Assembly: GCF_014287675.1 (NCBI RefSeq)
Contig: NZ_JACOPQ010000016.1
Span: forward strand, 1 to 64,000
Direction of reading: 5' to 3'
DNA length: 64,000 nt
Origin: Lawsonibacter faecis
GTDB taxonomy: Bacteria; Bacillota; Clostridia; Oscillospirales; Oscillospiraceae
Shown: positions 43,297-51,554 of the stretch, in pieces
Layout: every line of letters begins with the position of its first letter
Numbering within the stretch: position 1 is the stretch's first letter
The notes under the pieces: model-generated
The model's input: only the letters and a program-made list of their open reading frames with translations
The model's database searches: none
Told to the model about the DNA's origin: nothing
Translations under genes and position numbers: made by a program

Positions 43297-45036
43297 TCAG
43301 CCGGCGTGGTAAATCGCCATTCCGATGCTGTGGATCAGCGGAAACACATTGCGCACCGCGTCACGGTCCAGCTCCTTGATCTCCTCGGTGAGTCCGTCGT
43401 AGGGTATCATATAGGGGCTGAGCTTGTGCTCCACGTCCTTCTCGGGACCGAAGGACCAGCCGCTCTGGCGGCGCTCGGCGTACCAGCTGTCGTGCTCGTC
43501 CCGGGCCAGGGATTCAACCTGCTCGGGGGTAAAGCCGGCGACCTCGTTTTCGCCGCCGGGCTCCCCCGCCGCGTAGCCGCAGGCGGTGAGCTTGTCGAAC
43601 ATGGCGCGGGCCTGACGGATGTTGGAGTACTTGAGATCGTCGGGCAGCTCCTCCCAGGTGGGATAGGCCAGGGGCTGCTCGGGGTGGCGCTCCAGCTGAG
43701 TCCTGTTATAGTTTTCGTGGATGGTGCGGGCCAGCTGCTCCAGGTTTTCCAGCAGGGGGCGGGGCACCAGCGCGCCGTCCGCCCTGCGGATGGCCGCGAT
43801 ATAGAGATCGGTCCTGGTGGTGCAGGTGATGCGGATGCCCTGGGGGAAGACGGCCTTCAGGTCCAGCAGGCGGGAGAACATCTCCTCCTTCCTGGGGCCA
43901 AAGTCCGGGGAGAGGGTGCCCTCGTAAGTCAGGTAGCGGACGCTGAGCAAATCCTCCGTGAGAGTCAGCTCCGAGTCGGCGGCCAGAACCCGCTGCCTGT
44001 CCAGAATGCCGTAGGCCTCCCGGTTCCACTCCTGGAGTTCGTCGCAGAGAATCAGCAGGAAGCCCAGGGGATGCTGCTCCGGCTCCAGCAGACCCAGGGA
44101 GAAGGGGGGCTTCTGGAGAACATTTTTATAGTAGTTGTGGAGGAGAATGGCTCCGGCGGCGCTGAGGATGGGGCCGAAGAGCAGGGCGGTACCCGCGCCG
44201 CTGCGCTGGGCAAGATAGCCGTACCACTTGAGGAGGATAAGGGCGCTGTAGAACCCGTGGTCCACAAAGCCGCTCTTCTGCATGGCGGGGAGAAAACCGT
44301 CCAGCGCGCTCTTGACGGCGGACAGATCCACTCCGAAGGCCATGGAGAGGTTGGCGGAGAGCAGATCCAGGGGGGCGAAGGGGTCCAGCGCGCCGGGCTC
44401 CAGACGGGTCATGGCCCAGAAGGGGGCGGCGTAGTCCTCTGGGTAGAGGACCTCGGCGATGCGGTTGAGGGCGTCGAAGTGCTGATAGCCCACGTAGGGC
44501 CCCACGTCGGACCTGCCCGCCTCGCCGGAGACCAGGGAGACAAACTTTTTCACCTGGTTGCTGGTAATCTCCACAGGGTATCCGATGTCGTGGAAGAGGG
44601 CGGCCACGCCCCACTGGAAGAGAAATTCCTCCCCCGGGGTGGAGCGGCGGCCGGCATAGGGCACGGCCTCATAGGACGCGGTGCGGAAAACCTCCCGGTA
44701 TCGTGGGTTGACAGCGTAGACCGCCAGACCGAGAAGAAAGACGTTTACCGAGTGGACGTAGTGGTCACGCTGCTTGTCCAGCAGTGTGGCGGCATTCTCC
44801 TCATAGCTTTTCAGCGTGTCCAGCAGGTCGATGAAGCTGGCCGAGCCCTGGAGCTTTACCCGGTAACAGTCGAAAAACATGGAGTATACCTCAAAGGCCC
44901 GCTCCTTGTCGGGCCGGTCAAGGAAGGCGGAGACGGTGGAACGGAGCAGGGATTTGTAGTCGTGGACTCCACCCCGGTCGGAGTCCATGGTCAGGGCGTC
45001 AAAATAAGAAAGAATCTGGGCGGAATAAGGGTTCAA
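43297..45036 (-). CDS. HD-domain protein with C-terminal RyR domain
   Basis: 579 aa, TTG start at 45036 behind GAGGAGGATGCCGC. The N-terminal half has an HD phosphohydrolase signature: DHYVHSVNVF (His92/His95) and FQWGVAALFHDIGYP (His149-Asp150). A helical middle region follows. Residues 480-570 are a RyR domain (ESLARDEHDSWYAERRQSGW ... LSPYMIPYDGLTEEIKELDRDAV). HD domains hydrolyse phosphoesters, often nucleotides. RyR domains in prokaryotes occur in conflict systems and are thought to bind nucleotide-type ligands. It is the first gene of the operon with TIR and the membrane RyR protein, so it may degrade or sense the signal. Confidence 0.8.
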   Translation of the reverse strand: MNPYSAQILSYFDALTMDSDRGGVHDYKSLLRSTVSAFLDRPDKERAFEVYSMFFDCYRVKLQGSASFIDLLDTLKSYEENAATLLDKQRDHYVHSVNVFLLGLAVYAVNPRYREVFRTASYEAVPYAGRRSTPGEEFLFQWGVAALFHDIGYPVEITSNQVKKFVSLVSGEAGRSDVGPYVGYQHFDALNRIAEVLYPEDYAAPFWAMTRLEPGALDPFAPLDLLSANLSMAFGVDLSAVKSALDGFLPAMQKSGFVDHGFYSALILLKWYGYLAQRSGAGTALLFGPILSAAGAILLHNYYKNVLQKPPFSLGLLEPEQHPLGFLLILCDELQEWNREAYGILDRQRVLAADSELTLTEDLLSVRYLTYEGTLSPDFGPRKEEMFSRLLDLKAVFPQGIRITCTTRTDLYIAAIRRADGALVPRPLLENLEQLARTIHENYNRTQLERHPEQPLAYPTWEELPDDLKYSNIRQARAMFDKLTACGYAAGEPGGENEVAGFTPEQVESLARDEHDSWYAERRQSGWSFGPEKDVEHKLSPYMIPYDGLTEEIKELDRDAVRNVFPLIHSIGMAIYHAG

Positions 45037-45104
45037 GCGGCATCCTCCTCAACGGCGGGCCGGTCCGGTTGCAGATCGGCGCAGCCCGTTTAATCATTAT
45101 GGAT

Positions 45105-45113
45105 ATCATAGCA
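45105..45113 (-). promoter_or_regulatory. Extended -10 promoter for the HD/TIR/RyR operon
   Basis: On the minus strand TGC-TATGAT is an extended -10, about 70 nt upstream of the TTG start of the HD-RyR gene, inside the only A/T-rich patch of the gap. The -35 is weak (TGGAAC-like). Confidence 0.45.
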
Positions 45114-45326
45114 CAATCTTCCTGTATGTTCCACACGAAATGAGGTGAAAAAGCGGAAATAACGGCGAAAAAGCGGGAGGCGGACCCGGATGGAGCTACG
45201 CCTGAGGGTCAAGCGCCGCCCCTGTGGGGGAGAGGCACCTGAGGCGCGGATTGCAAGACGCAGCGCCAAGGCGGGAGCGGGGGGCGCAGGCAGGCCACGC
45301 CCTATGCCGGCCGCAGGCTATGAATG

Positions 45327-45365
45327 AAAAGCGGGCTGCAAACCACAGGTTTGCAGCCCGCTTTT
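45327..45365. terminator. Bidirectional terminator
   Basis: Perfect 18-bp stem AAAAGCGGGCTGCAAACC / GGTTTGCAGCCCGCTTTT (45327-45344 with 45348-45365), loop ACA. On the minus strand it closes the nucleoside hydrolase pair. Confidence 0.85.
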
Positions 45366-45397
45366 GGGAGCGTGCGCGCCCTGCGGAGGTTGGGGCG

Positions 45398-46330
45398 CTA
45401 ATAGCGGGAGAGGAGGTCCGTCAGCGCGGCGGCGAAGCGCGGGCGGTCCACATCCAGCATAAGGCGGACGTTCCGGGGCGCGCGCTTGGCGTCGCTGAAG
45501 GCGTCGGTGACGGTCTTGCCCCGGGTGAGGGAGCCGGACCGCTCCACCCCCACCCAGCAGTCTGCGCCGGTATAAAGGGAGGGGTCGATGGCGCAGAGCA
45601 TGGCGCAGGGGTCGTACTGGGGCGCGCCGGGGATGCCCAGGGCCTCCACCCACTGGAGCTCGCTGCGGTTGACGGCGGCGGCGAACCGGGCCTGGGGGGT
45701 GCCCAGGGCCTCCAGCGCGGCGGTCTCCTCGTGGGTCATATAGGCGCGGTAGCACACGTCCAGGCCGCACATGGTAATGGGAATGCCGGAGCGGAAGACC
45801 ATCTCGGCGGCCTCCGGGTCGGCATACATATTGAACTCTGCGGCCGGGGTGGCGTTGCCGCAGGACGCGCCGCCGCCCATGAGGACAATGCCCTTGATGA
45901 GGCCGGGGAGATCCGCGTACTTGGAGAGGGCGACAGCCAGATTGGTGAGGGGGCCGGTGGCGACAATCTCCAGCGCGCCGCCCAGGGCCAGGGCCTCACG
46001 GTGTAGGGCGTCCCAGGCGCGCTCCGGGCGGGGCGCGGCCTTGGGCCGGGGCATGGGCCAGCCGAGCAGCCCGTCTTCGCCGTGGACGGCGCTGGCCTCC
46101 TTGGGCTGGCCGAAGAGGGGGCGGTCCGCGCCGGGGTAGACGGGGATGTCCTCCCGGCCGCCCAGGGCCAGGATCTTCAGGGCGTTGGGGCAGGTATGGG
46201 AGAGCGGGACGTTCCCCGCCACAGGGGTGATTGCGCGGATATCCAGCCCGGGGGCCTGGAAGGCGGCCAGCAGGGCTACGGCGTCGTCGATTCCGGGGTC
46301 GCAGTCGATGATGACGGGCCTCTTGTTCAT
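45398..46330 (-). CDS. Nucleoside hydrolase (second of pair)
   Basis: 310 aa, inosine-uridine-preferring hydrolase family, cleaving the N-glycosidic bond of ribonucleosides in the cytoplasm. The calcium-binding Asp cluster is at the N-terminus (IIDCDPGIDDAVALL), with VMGGGASCGNATPAAEFN and DPEAAEMVFRSG further on, and the catalytic-site region DPCAMLCAIDPSLY near residue 242. ATG 46330 overlaps the stop of the upstream paralogue (ATGA). The two genes are co-translated and share about half of their visible motifs, so they probably split nucleoside substrates. Confidence 0.92.
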   Translation of the reverse strand: MNKRPVIIDCDPGIDDAVALLAAFQAPGLDIRAITPVAGNVPLSHTCPNALKILALGGREDIPVYPGADRPLFGQPKEASAVHGEDGLLGWPMPRPKAAPRPERAWDALHREALALGGALEIVATGPLTNLAVALSKYADLPGLIKGIVLMGGGASCGNATPAAEFNMYADPEAAEMVFRSGIPITMCGLDVCYRAYMTHEETAALEALGTPQARFAAAVNRSELQWVEALGIPGAPQYDPCAMLCAIDPSLYTGADCWVGVERSGSLTRGKTVTDAFSDAKRAPRNVRLMLDVDRPRFAAALTDLLSRY

Positions 46331-47313
46331 GAGAGCACCTCCTTACCATGGGGGGACGGGGGGCAGGGCCGCCGCGCCGCAGGGGCAGAGTAGGTCTTCA
46401 CCGCGTCCACCAGGAGCCGGGCGAAGCCGTCCCGGTCCACACCCATCAAAACCCGGGCGTTGGGCGTGGCGTCGGTGGCGTGGTAGCGGTCGCCCAGAGT
46501 CATGCCCCGGCAGTAGTCGCCTGCGACCTCCACGGACACATGCATCTCCTCGGCGGTGAAGAGCTCCGGCGCGATGAGGGCGGCTACGGCCACCGCGTCG
46601 TGGACGGGCGCGCCGGCGTAGCCCTTCTCCCGGTGGAAGCGGTAAAAGAACTCCAGCCACTCGGCCACCACCAGGGCCACGTCGTTGCCCACGGCCCGGA
46701 TGCGCTCAAAATCCCCGGGGAAGATGAGGGCCTGCTCGGTCACGTCCAGCCCCGCCATGGTGATGGGGACGCCGGAGCGGAAGACCAGATCGGCGGCCTC
46801 GGGGTCCACAAGGATATTGAACTCGGCGGCAGGGGTCCAGTTGCCGTGGGCGATTCCGCCGCCCATGAGGGAGATGCGCTCGATGTTCGGCTTCAGCTCG
46901 GGGTGGGAGAGGAGCAGGGCGGCTACGTTGGTGAGGGGGCCGGTGGGGACCAGAGTGACCCGTTCCGCGCTCTCGGAGAGCACCTTTGCCATCAGCTCCA
47001 CGGCGGTCATGCTCTGAGGGGAGACGGCGGGCTCGGGCAGGGCGGGGCCGTCAAGCCCGGACTCGCCGTGGACGGTGGGGGCGTTCATGGTCTTCGCCAC
47101 CAGAGGACCGGAGCGGCCCTTTGCCATGGGCGCGTCGATGCCCAGCAGGGTCATGACCCGCAGGGCGTTATAGGTGGTCTTTTCTATGGTCTGGTTGCCG
47201 CAGGATGAGGTCACTGCCCGGATGTCCAGCAGGGGGCTGGATTGGGCCAGCATCCAGGCCATGGCGTCGTCGTGGCCGGGGTCGCCGTCCAGGATAATGG
47301 GGATGGGATTCAT
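46327..47313 (-). CDS. Nucleoside hydrolase (first of pair)
   Basis: 328 aa from ATG 47313, preceded by GAAGGAGGAGCGCC; an in-frame extension upstream crosses the promoter and is rejected. The calcium-binding motif IILDGDPGHDDAMAWML, LMGGGIAHGNWTPAAEFN and DPEAADLVFRSG identify the family. GAPVHDAVAVAALIAPELF carries the catalytic-site His-Asp-Ala. It is paralogous to the gene that follows it. In many Bacillota such pairs serve nucleoside salvage. Confidence 0.92.
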   Translation of the reverse strand: MNPIPIILDGDPGHDDAMAWMLAQSSPLLDIRAVTSSCGNQTIEKTTYNALRVMTLLGIDAPMAKGRSGPLVAKTMNAPTVHGESGLDGPALPEPAVSPQSMTAVELMAKVLSESAERVTLVPTGPLTNVAALLLSHPELKPNIERISLMGGGIAHGNWTPAAEFNILVDPEAADLVFRSGVPITMAGLDVTEQALIFPGDFERIRAVGNDVALVVAEWLEFFYRFHREKGYAGAPVHDAVAVAALIAPELFTAEEMHVSVEVAGDYCRGMTLGDRYHATDATPNARVLMGVDRDGFARLLVDAVKTYSAPAARRPCPPSPHGKEVLS

Positions 47314-47355
47314 AGGCGCTCCTCCTTCGGGTGTGTTTGATACTGCTTGGTTATC

Positions 47356-47384
47356 ATTATACGACAGGCGTGGAGTAAAGTCGA
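47356..47384 (-). promoter_or_regulatory. Promoter for the nucleoside hydrolase pair
   Basis: On the minus strand: TCGACT (47384-47379), 17-nt spacer, TATAAT (47361-47356). The start codon is about 43 nt further on. Its -35 abuts the -35 of the divergent plus-strand promoter. Confidence 0.6.
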
Positions 47385-47413
47385 TTGCCTCTTTTGGTTT
47401 ACAGTGGTAGAAT
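47385..47413 (+). promoter_or_regulatory. Promoter for the FakA/DAK-like mini-gene
   Basis: TTGCCT (47385-47390), 17-nt spacer, TAGAAT (47408-47413); ATG follows 33 nt later with GAAAGGTGAT as ribosome-binding site. Confidence 0.6.
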
Positions 47414-47445
47414 AGCAGCAATCAGGCATAGAAAGGTGATGTGCA

Positions 47446-47697
47446 ATGCTGGAGTACAAGTTCGATACCCAACTGCTGGTGGAGGGGCGGAATCTGGATG
47501 AGGACGACATCCACGACGATATCATGACTAATATCAAGGGGGACTGCCTCCTGGTCGTGGGGGATGAAAATCTGGTGAAAATCCACTTTCACACCAACGA
47601 GCCCTGGCAAGTGCTGGCCTACTGCGCCTCCCTGGGGGAGATTTACGACATCGTGGTGGAAAACATGGAGCGGCAGGAGGAAGGAATGCAGGGGTAA
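47446..47697 (+). CDS. Stand-alone FakA/YloV (DAK2-linked) middle-domain mini-protein
   Basis: 83 aa. The whole protein resembles the segment of fatty-acid kinase FakA (YloV) that follows the DAK2 kinase domain: EYKFDTQLLVEG, GDCLLVVGDENLVKIHFHTN and PWQVLAYCASLGEIYDIVVENM. It lacks the nucleotide-binding part, so it cannot be a kinase by itself. It has its own promoter and ribosome-binding site, which argues against a random remnant. It may regulate or complement a kinase encoded elsewhere. Similar short proteins are found in other clostridia under names that mention dihydroxyacetone kinase. Confidence 0.75.
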   Translation: MLEYKFDTQLLVEGRNLDEDDIHDDIMTNIKGDCLLVVGDENLVKIHFHTNEPWQVLAYCASLGEIYDIVVENMERQEEGMQG

Positions 47698-47795
47698 GAC
47701 GGGGCCTCTCCGCGCAGCGGGCAGGGGCGGCCCAATGACGGCGGGTCCGGCGGATGCGCTGTTTTTAAACAAAATAGAGGAAGGGAAGCGGTTAA

Positions 47796-48554
47796 ATGGG
47801 CGTGTATACGCTGTGCTTCAGCCCCACGGGGGGCACGAAGCGGGTACTGGACCTGCTCGCCGCCGGGCTGGCGGACGTGGAGGAGATTGACCTGTCGGCC
47901 CCACACGGAGCCTGGGCGGACAGGGCATTTCGGGCGGGGGACTTCTGCCTTATCGGCGTGCCCTCCTACGGCGGCCGGGTCCCCGCCGCAGCGGTGGAGC
48001 GGCTGAGGACGGTGAGGGGCAACGGGGCCGCGGCTGTTCTGGTGACGGCCTACGGCAACCGGGACTACGACGACACCCTGCTGGAGCTGAGGGACGAGGC
48101 GCAGGCCGCCGGGTTTCGGGCCGTGGCGGCGGTGGCCGCCGTGGCGGAGCACTCCATCATGCGGCAGTTCGGCGCAGGCAGGCCGGACGAGGCCGACCGG
48201 GCGGAGCTGGCGGATTTCGCGGCGCGGATCAGGACCCTGGCGGAGCGCGGCGGGGGAAGGCTGGAGCAGGTCCCCGGGAACGCGCCCTACCGGGCCTACG
48301 GCGGCGTGCCCATGAAGCCCAAGGCCGGTCGGGATTGCACACTCTGCGGCGTGTGCGCCGGGCTGTGCCCGGTGGAGGCCATCCCCAGGGAGAACCCCAA
48401 GGAGACCGACGCTGAGAAGTGCATCACCTGTATGCGGTGCGTGACGGTCTGCCCGTCCCACGCCCGGGCGCTCAACCCGGTCATGCTGATGGGAGTCACC
48501 CAGAAGCTGAAAAAGGCCTGCGAGGGTCGGAAGGGGAATGCGTTCTTTTCCTGA
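47796..48554 (+). CDS. EFR1-type flavodoxin/ferredoxin fusion protein
   Basis: 252 aa. The N-terminal half is flavodoxin-like (YTLCFSPTGGTKRVLDLLAAG, an FMN phosphate-binding loop; GVPSYGGRVPAAA). The C-terminal part has two 4Fe-4S motifs: CTLCGVCAGLCPVEAI and CITCMRCVTVCPSHA. It is a cytoplasmic electron carrier of anaerobes whose partner is unknown. ATG 47796 is preceded by GAGGAAGGGAAGC. It follows the mini-protein gene by about 98 nt and is ended by a perfect palindromic terminator. Confidence 0.9.
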   Translation: MGVYTLCFSPTGGTKRVLDLLAAGLADVEEIDLSAPHGAWADRAFRAGDFCLIGVPSYGGRVPAAAVERLRTVRGNGAAAVLVTAYGNRDYDDTLLELRDEAQAAGFRAVAAVAAVAEHSIMRQFGAGRPDEADRAELADFAARIRTLAERGGGRLEQVPGNAPYRAYGGVPMKPKAGRDCTLCGVCAGLCPVEAIPRENPKETDAEKCITCMRCVTVCPSHARALNPVMLMGVTQKLKKACEGRKGNAFFS

Positions 48555-48602
48555 AGGCGCGGACCCTGAGGGGCCGCCGCGAAGATAGGATGTCTGAAAC
48601 AA

Positions 48603-48650
48603 ACGGGGGAAGGCGCAAGGCAATTGCCTTGCGCCTTCCCCCGTCGGTTT
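48603..48650. terminator. Perfect 42-bp palindromic terminator
   Basis: A 21-bp perfect inverted repeat centred between 48623 and 48624 (ACGGGGGAAGGCGCAAGGCA and so on), followed on the plus side by CGGTTTTT. It lies between the convergent ends of the ferredoxin gene and the third GH3 gene and may serve both. Confidence 0.8.
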
Positions 48651-51407
48651 TTACTGCATGTTCCAGGTGTTGGACACCGCGTAGAGGATATCCTTGCTGG
48701 CCCGCTGGAGACCCAGAGCGAAGCCGATTTTGGTGTCCGGGTTCTCCGCGGCGGCCAGGAGGCGGTTCTTCTGGTCCTCGCCGCCGGGCATCTTGAAGGC
48801 GGCCATGAAGTCCAGGGACAGATCGCCGCCGGCGTAGATCATCTGGTCCACGTACATATAGGAGTAGCGGTTGGAGTCGGTGATAACCACACCCTCAAAG
48901 CCCCACTCGCTGCGCAGCACCTGCGTGAGCAGGGCCTCACAGCCGCCGGCCCACTCGTGGCCCACGTAGTTGAAGGAGGACATGACGCCCAGGCTGCCGC
49001 CCTTCTTTACGGCGATCTCGAAGGGCTTGAGGTAAATTTCGCGGATGGCCTGCTCGTTGGACCAGGTGAAGAGGCCCTGGCGGTTCTCGGCCTCGCGCTC
49101 GTTAAGGGCGAAGTGCTTGATGTAGCAGATGACGCCCTTGTCGGTGGCGCCCTTGACCACGGCGCCGCCGATCTCGCCGGCCAGCACGCCGTCCTCGGCG
49201 TAGTACTCGAAGTTGCGGCCGGAGAAGGGTGTGCGGTGGGTGTTCATGCCGGGGGCGTACCAGCCGGAGAATCCCAGGGCCTGGGCCTCGGTGCCCACGG
49301 TGGCGCCCATCAGCTCGGCCATGTCCTGATTCCAGCTGGAGGCCAGCACCACCTCGGTGGGGTAGGTGACGCCGCTCTTGTCCACGCCCATGATGGGGCC
49401 GGACCAGGCGTTCGCCATCATGCCGGTGGGGCCGTCCGGGGTGGCGAGGCGGGGGGAGCCCAGACGCTCGATGCCGCCGATGGTATAGCCGCCGCTGGTG
49501 CAGAGGGCGGCCATCTCGTCGATGGTGAGCTGGGAGATGAACGCGTCCCACTTGGGGTCATCCTTGGGCACGCCCACCATGTCGGCAAGCATCAGGGGTT
49601 TGTCGAGCGCCACGCCCAGGGCGGGCATCTCGGTGAGGCCCAGCTCCGCATCGGTGGGGTTTTTCCAGGTGAGGGCGTCCAGGACGGACTGGGGCGCGGT
49701 GTAGTCGCCCTCCACGGGGCCGGTGAAGGCGCGGCCGGACTGGTCCCACGCGCGGGTCAGGTAGTCGTCCGCGCCCAGGGCCTGGTCGAACCGGTTCAAG
49801 GCGGTCACACGGTCGGAGGGGCGCTTCCCGTCATGGGTGTCGTCATAAATGATGTCCCGGCCCAAGCTCCAGGTATTCTCGTCCACCACGGTGTGGGAAT
49901 CGCTGCGCAAGGAGAGGACGTAATCGCCCTTCTCCAGGACGTAACAGCCGTTGACCTTATAGTCGTAGGAGGCCAGATCCTCCACGGGGATCTCCAGGGA
50001 GTAATACTCGGTCTCGCCGGGCTGGATGAGGTTTGTCTTTTTGAAGGCCGCCAGGTTGACGGTGGACTTCTCGATGGCCCCGGTGTAAGGGGGCGTGCAG
50101 TAGAGCTCAATGACGTCCTTGCCCGCCATGCTGCCGGTGTTCTTCACCTCCACCCGGACGGTAATGACGCCGTTTTCCTCGTTCATCGCCATGATCTTCT
50201 TGTCGAAGGTGGTGTAGGACAGACCGTGGCCGAAGGGGTAGACCACGTCGGCCTCGTAGTCGTAGCCGGGGTCGGTGTCGTGCCGGGTCTCGTAATACTT
50301 ATAGCCCACGTAAATGCCCTCGGCGTAGTGGTTGAAGTAGCCGCGGACGGTGGTGTCCTCGCCCATGGCCAGCAGAAGCTGGGACACGTCGGGGTTATCG
50401 GAGACATTGGAGTAGTGGAAGGAGTTAGCGGCCCAGGTGCCGTCCGTCTGCAGCTCGCGGAAGTTGTTGGCGGCGGGGGCGCTCAGGTTGTCGGTGACCC
50501 AGGTGTCGGCGGTGCGGCCGGAGGGGTTCACCGCGCCGGAGAGGATGGCGGCGGCGGCCAGGTTGCCGCTCTCGCCGGGGAAGCCCACCCAGAGGACGCT
50601 CTTGATCTGGGGGTAGTCCCGCACGAAGCCCACCTCCAGGGTGTTGGCACAGTTGAGTAGGAGCACCACGTCGTCAAAGCTGCCGCAGACGCTGTCCAGC
50701 AGGGCAATTTCCTCGGCGGTGAGCTGGAGATCCCGCACGTCCAGGTCGGCGTGCTCGCCCGCGCTCCGGCTGAGGACCACCACGGCCGTGCCGGAAAACT
50801 CCCTGGCGTGCTCCATGAGGGTCTTGCCGTCGGAGTAGAGGGAGGTGTCAGCAAAGGCGGAGGCGGGCAGCTCCGGAATGGTGATGGAGTCGGGGGCGGC
50901 GATGAACTCGGACGCGCCGCCGTTGGAAGGCGCCTGGGCGGCGGCCAGGGAGACCTTGCCGGTGTTGAAGTAGTTGTAGTAGACGTTCAGAAGGTCGCCG
51001 TTGAGCTCAAAGTTCTGACCCTTCAGCGCGTCCTCCAGGCGGACGCAGCGGGTCACGTCGGATGCGGCGGAGCCGCCGCCGTTATAGACCATCTGAATGG
51101 AGCGGATGCCGAAGAGGTTGATTTTGGTCTTCTCCGGCCCGCCGGAGAGGGGGAGCAGGCCGTCGTTGTTCTGCATGAGGACGAAGCCCTCCTCGGCGAT
51201 CTGGCGGACGGTGTCGCTGGCGGAGGTGTAGCTCATCTGCTGTTCGGGGGAGTCGGGGGTGAATTTGGCCAGGAGCCAGTAGCCGGTGCGGGTGAGGACA
51301 AAGCCGTAGATGAGGACGGCGGCAATCACTAGGAGCAGGACGGCCCCCGCGATGATACCTGCCTTTTTGCCGCGGCTCAGCTTCTTTTTGGCGGGTGTGT
51401 TTTCCAT
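48651..51407 (-). CDS. Membrane-anchored GH3 beta-glycosidase, permuted (third copy)
   Basis: 918 aa. A lysine-rich N-terminus and one membrane helix (about 14-34) precede the GH3 sandwich domain (EEGFVLMQNNDGLLPLSG), the fibronectin-III-like part (VKNTGSMAGKDVIELYC) and the TIM-barrel with probable nucleophile Asp844 in GFEGVVITDSNRYSY. Unlike the other two copies there is no C-terminal membrane helix; it ends SNTWNMQ. GAAGGAGGAAGAATTG precedes the ATG. It lies directly downstream of a kinase and LytTR regulator on the same strand. The substrate is unknown. Confidence 0.9.
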   Translation of the reverse strand: MENTPAKKKLSRGKKAGIIAGAVLLLVIAAVLIYGFVLTRTGYWLLAKFTPDSPEQQMSYTSASDTVRQIAEEGFVLMQNNDGLLPLSGGPEKTKINLFGIRSIQMVYNGGGSAASDVTRCVRLEDALKGQNFELNGDLLNVYYNYFNTGKVSLAAAQAPSNGGASEFIAAPDSITIPELPASAFADTSLYSDGKTLMEHAREFSGTAVVVLSRSAGEHADLDVRDLQLTAEEIALLDSVCGSFDDVVLLLNCANTLEVGFVRDYPQIKSVLWVGFPGESGNLAAAAILSGAVNPSGRTADTWVTDNLSAPAANNFRELQTDGTWAANSFHYSNVSDNPDVSQLLLAMGEDTTVRGYFNHYAEGIYVGYKYYETRHDTDPGYDYEADVVYPFGHGLSYTTFDKKIMAMNEENGVITVRVEVKNTGSMAGKDVIELYCTPPYTGAIEKSTVNLAAFKKTNLIQPGETEYYSLEIPVEDLASYDYKVNGCYVLEKGDYVLSLRSDSHTVVDENTWSLGRDIIYDDTHDGKRPSDRVTALNRFDQALGADDYLTRAWDQSGRAFTGPVEGDYTAPQSVLDALTWKNPTDAELGLTEMPALGVALDKPLMLADMVGVPKDDPKWDAFISQLTIDEMAALCTSGGYTIGGIERLGSPRLATPDGPTGMMANAWSGPIMGVDKSGVTYPTEVVLASSWNQDMAELMGATVGTEAQALGFSGWYAPGMNTHRTPFSGRNFEYYAEDGVLAGEIGGAVVKGATDKGVICYIKHFALNEREAENRQGLFTWSNEQAIREIYLKPFEIAVKKGGSLGVMSSFNYVGHEWAGGCEALLTQVLRSEWGFEGVVITDSNRYSYMYVDQMIYAGGDLSLDFMAAFKMPGGEDQKNRLLAAAENPDTKIGFALGLQRASKDILYAVSNTWNMQ

Positions 51408-51457
51408 TCAATTCTTCCTCCTTCATATAGTCGTGCGCGGGCACGTTTGATGGGGGA

Positions 51458-51495
51458 AGTATAACAGGCGGACCCCGACAAGTGGGGTCCGCCTG
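51458..51495 (-). promoter_or_regulatory. Stem-loop and -10 upstream of third GH3 gene
   Basis: On the minus strand a 12-bp stem (51495-51484 with 51476-51465) runs straight into TATACT (51463-51458), a -10-like hexamer about 50 nt before the GH3 start. It could terminate the kinase transcript or serve as an operator at the GH3 promoter. The expected -35 position lies inside the stem and is not a good match, which points to activator dependence. Confidence 0.45.
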
Positions 51496-51554
51496 CACGA
51501 ACTGTCATTTTGGAAGCCTGAGCTGCTCTCCTGGGGAGCGGGGAGAGGCCCGGA

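Larger units (their letters stand above)
45037..45397. other. Intergenic region upstream of the HD/TIR/RyR operon
   Basis: 361 nt. It holds the operon promoter candidate (45105-45113, minus), a GC-rich non-coding part (45180-45310) and the bidirectional hairpin at 45327-45365. No gene is seen. Confidence 0.5.

Noticed and set aside
46327..47421. Longer N-terminus for the first nucleoside hydrolase (start near 47421)
   Set aside because: The extra 36 codons run across the -10/-35 promoter and the divergent promoter. The calcium-binding motif begins normally after ATG 47313, which has a strong ribosome-binding site.
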